Of a stretch of DNA of 64,000 nucleotides, positions 62,876 through 64,000 are shown piece after piece. Under the pieces are notes generated by a model. The model was not told where the DNA came from. It made no database searches and saw only the letters and a program-made list of their open reading frames with translations. Source of the DNA: Odoribacter lunatus (GTDB lineage: Bacteria; Bacteroidota; Bacteroidia; Bacteroidales; Marinifilaceae); contig NZ_CALPCZ010000009.1 of NCBI RefSeq assembly GCF_943193135.1, positions 1-64,000 of the forward strand, written 5' to 3'. The position numbers were made by a program, and so were the translations under genes. Numbering within the stretch: position 1 is the first letter of the stretch; each line of letters starts with the position of its first letter.

Positions 62876-63919
62876 GTGGAAAAGAAAAATATACGCAATA
62901 CATCTCCGGAGGAGCTAGCCGATTTTCTGACAAGTCACGGAGAGAAAAGTTTCCGAACCAAACAAATCAATCAATGGATATGGCAAAAAGGTGTCCATTC
63001 TTTTGAGGAAATGAGCAACCTGTCCAAAACTACCCGGGAATTACTTGAATCAGCATTTTATTTTGATACCCTTCGGGCAGAACGGGTTCAGACGGCCACC
63101 GACGGGACAACAAAAACCGCGTGGAAACTGCATGACGGATTATACATTGAGAGTGTATTGATTCCCGGTAAAGACAAATTCACCGTATGCGTATCCTCTC
63201 AAGTCGGTTGCCAGCTAGGTTGCCGTTTCTGTGCAACGGGAACGCTCGGATTCAAACGCAATCTGTCTCCTGGGGAAATTTTTGACCAAGTGTTATTCGC
63301 CCGACAAAATGCAGCAGAACGGGGAAGTTCGCTTTCCAACATTGTATTTATGGGCATGGGCGAACCTTTGTATAACTATGACAACGTCCTGACTGCCATA
63401 CAGAAAATAACCGATGAAAACGGTTTGGCAATGTCTCCTTACCGGATTACCGTATCTACTGCTGGCATCCCGGAAAAAATACGCCAACTGGCAGACGATG
63501 ACGTACGCTTCAATCTGGCAGTATCCCTGCATGCCGCCAAGAGCGAAACCAGAAGCCGGCTTATGCCCGTCAATCAGGCCTACCCGTTAGAGCAACTGGC
63601 CGAAAGCCTGAAATACTTTGTTCAAAAGACAGGCACCCGTCCGACTTTTGAATACCTGCTTATAGCGGGAATAAACGACTCTTTGGACGATGCCCAGAGT
63701 TTGGCCGCCTATTGCAAACAATTTCCGATAAAAATCAACCTCATCGAATACAACAACGTCGAAGGTTCCGCATTCAAACGCTCTCCCGACAAACAACGCG
63801 ATGCTTTTGTCCATTTTCTGGAAAGCCGTAATATGATTGTCAATGTACGCAGAAGCAAAGGAAAAGACATTGATGCCGCCTGCGGGCAATTAGCCAACAA
63901 ACAGAAAAAAGAAATATAA
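62876..63919 (+). CDS. rlmN: 23S rRNA (adenine-2503-C2)-methyltransferase (radical SAM)
   Basis: A 347-residue radical SAM enzyme that methylates C2 of A2503 in 23S rRNA and of A37 in some tRNAs. The [4Fe-4S] motif CQLGCRFCATGTLG (C-x3-C-x2-C) is present, with FMGMGEPLYNY and VSTAGIPEKI. The second catalytic Cys lies in DAACGQL near the end. The start at 62876 (GTG) is inferred from the promoter; the N-terminal domain (EELADFLTSHGEKSFRTKQINQWIW) is complete from there. The next gene starts one base after the stop. Confidence 0.95.
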   Translation: MEKKNIRNTSPEELADFLTSHGEKSFRTKQINQWIWQKGVHSFEEMSNLSKTTRELLESAFYFDTLRAERVQTATDGTTKTAWKLHDGLYIESVLIPGKDKFTVCVSSQVGCQLGCRFCATGTLGFKRNLSPGEIFDQVLFARQNAAERGSSLSNIVFMGMGEPLYNYDNVLTAIQKITDENGLAMSPYRITVSTAGIPEKIRQLADDDVRFNLAVSLHAAKSETRSRLMPVNQAYPLEQLAESLKYFVQKTGTRPTFEYLLIAGINDSLDDAQSLAAYCKQFPIKINLIEYNNVEGSAFKRSPDKQRDAFVHFLESRNMIVNVRRSKGKDIDAACGQLANKQKKEI

Positions 63920-63920
63920 C

Positions 63921-64000
63921 ATGGAAATCACAACCATATTCCTTATCGTATTAAATCTCTTTATACTCATCTTATTGTTAAGAAAAAAAGCGGACTCCTC
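63921..64000 (+). CDS. Partial gene with N-terminal membrane helix, cut by the window end
   Basis: ATG at 63921 opens MEITTIFLIVLNLFILILLL followed by RKKADS, a single N-terminal TM anchor with a positive cytoplasmic end. It is one base after rlmN, so probably in the same operon. This start pattern would fit RmuC-type proteins, but only 26 residues are visible, so the family is not assignable. Confidence 0.55.
   Translation, partial: MEITTIFLIVLNLFILILLLRKKADS

Overview
The window comes from a Bacteroidota chromosome, most likely order Bacteroidales. Pointers seen directly are promoters of the TTTG / ~20 bp / TAnnTTTG type, a type III glutamine synthetase, GH97, an S46 dipeptidyl-peptidase, DUF1573, DUF4988/FISUMP-type lipoproteins, an HU-CCDC81-like protein and the short glycogen-synthase form usual in this phylum. 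Family-level placement (for example Odoribacteraceae) would be a guess.

Layout. 1-17755 is core chromosome: a four-gene 2-oxoacid:ferredoxin oxidoreductase operon (probably branched-chain, VOR type), rnhB with a GH3-like protein and an rRNA-methyltransferase-like protein, glnN, a pyridoxal kinase/HAD pair, a minus-strand yraN-osmC-prfA-pyrF run, a short glycogen synthase, galE, an HU-like membrane protein and pssA. 17756-24829 is lineage-specific: a repeat-rich gap with a large imperfect inverted repeat, five unrecognised secreted or membrane proteins including TonB_C-domain members, a DUF4143-type ATPase, and two tandem DUF6266-like genes. 24886-31650 returns to core-like genes: DUF1573, glycosyltransferase 9, a large multi-TM histidine kinase with a membrane-tethered HTH protein, and rlmH.

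A tRNA with anticodon CAU (31817-31890) marks the start of an accessory island running to about 45.5 kb. It carries a metallophosphoesterase operon, two surface lipoproteins (one with a collagen-like Gly-Lys-Asp stretch), DUF1643 with a divergent XRE regulator sharing a palindromic operator, and a WYL regulator flanked by repeated palindromes. These are followed by a graveyard of mobile and defence genes: truncated DUF6371-like and DUF3987 genes, a SymE-like toxin, an intact RloA/RloB (AbiL-like) pair, a frameshifted vsr, a truncated cytosine-5 methyltransferase joined by a TAATG overlap to what looks like the tail of an MvaI/BcnI-type endonuclease, and a PD-(D/E)XK nuclease broken by a stop and a frameshift. 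No integrase or second att copy is visible, so the island looks old and immobile.

45.6-64 kb is core again: a BamB-like propeller and TPR protein, GH97, MATE transporter, a 41-residue basic peptide, MBL hydrolase, ABC-F ATPase, an ECF sigma factor with a membrane partner, a CDF metal transporter, an operon of DPP7-type peptidase, branched-chain aminotransferase and a 6-bladed-propeller lipoprotein, then rlmN and the start of another gene.

A working metabolic theme (inference) is fermentation of peptides and branched-chain amino acids: DPP7 releases hydrophobic dipeptides, IlvE transaminates the residues, and the VOR-type oxidoreductase oxidises the resulting 2-oxoacids to acyl-CoA.
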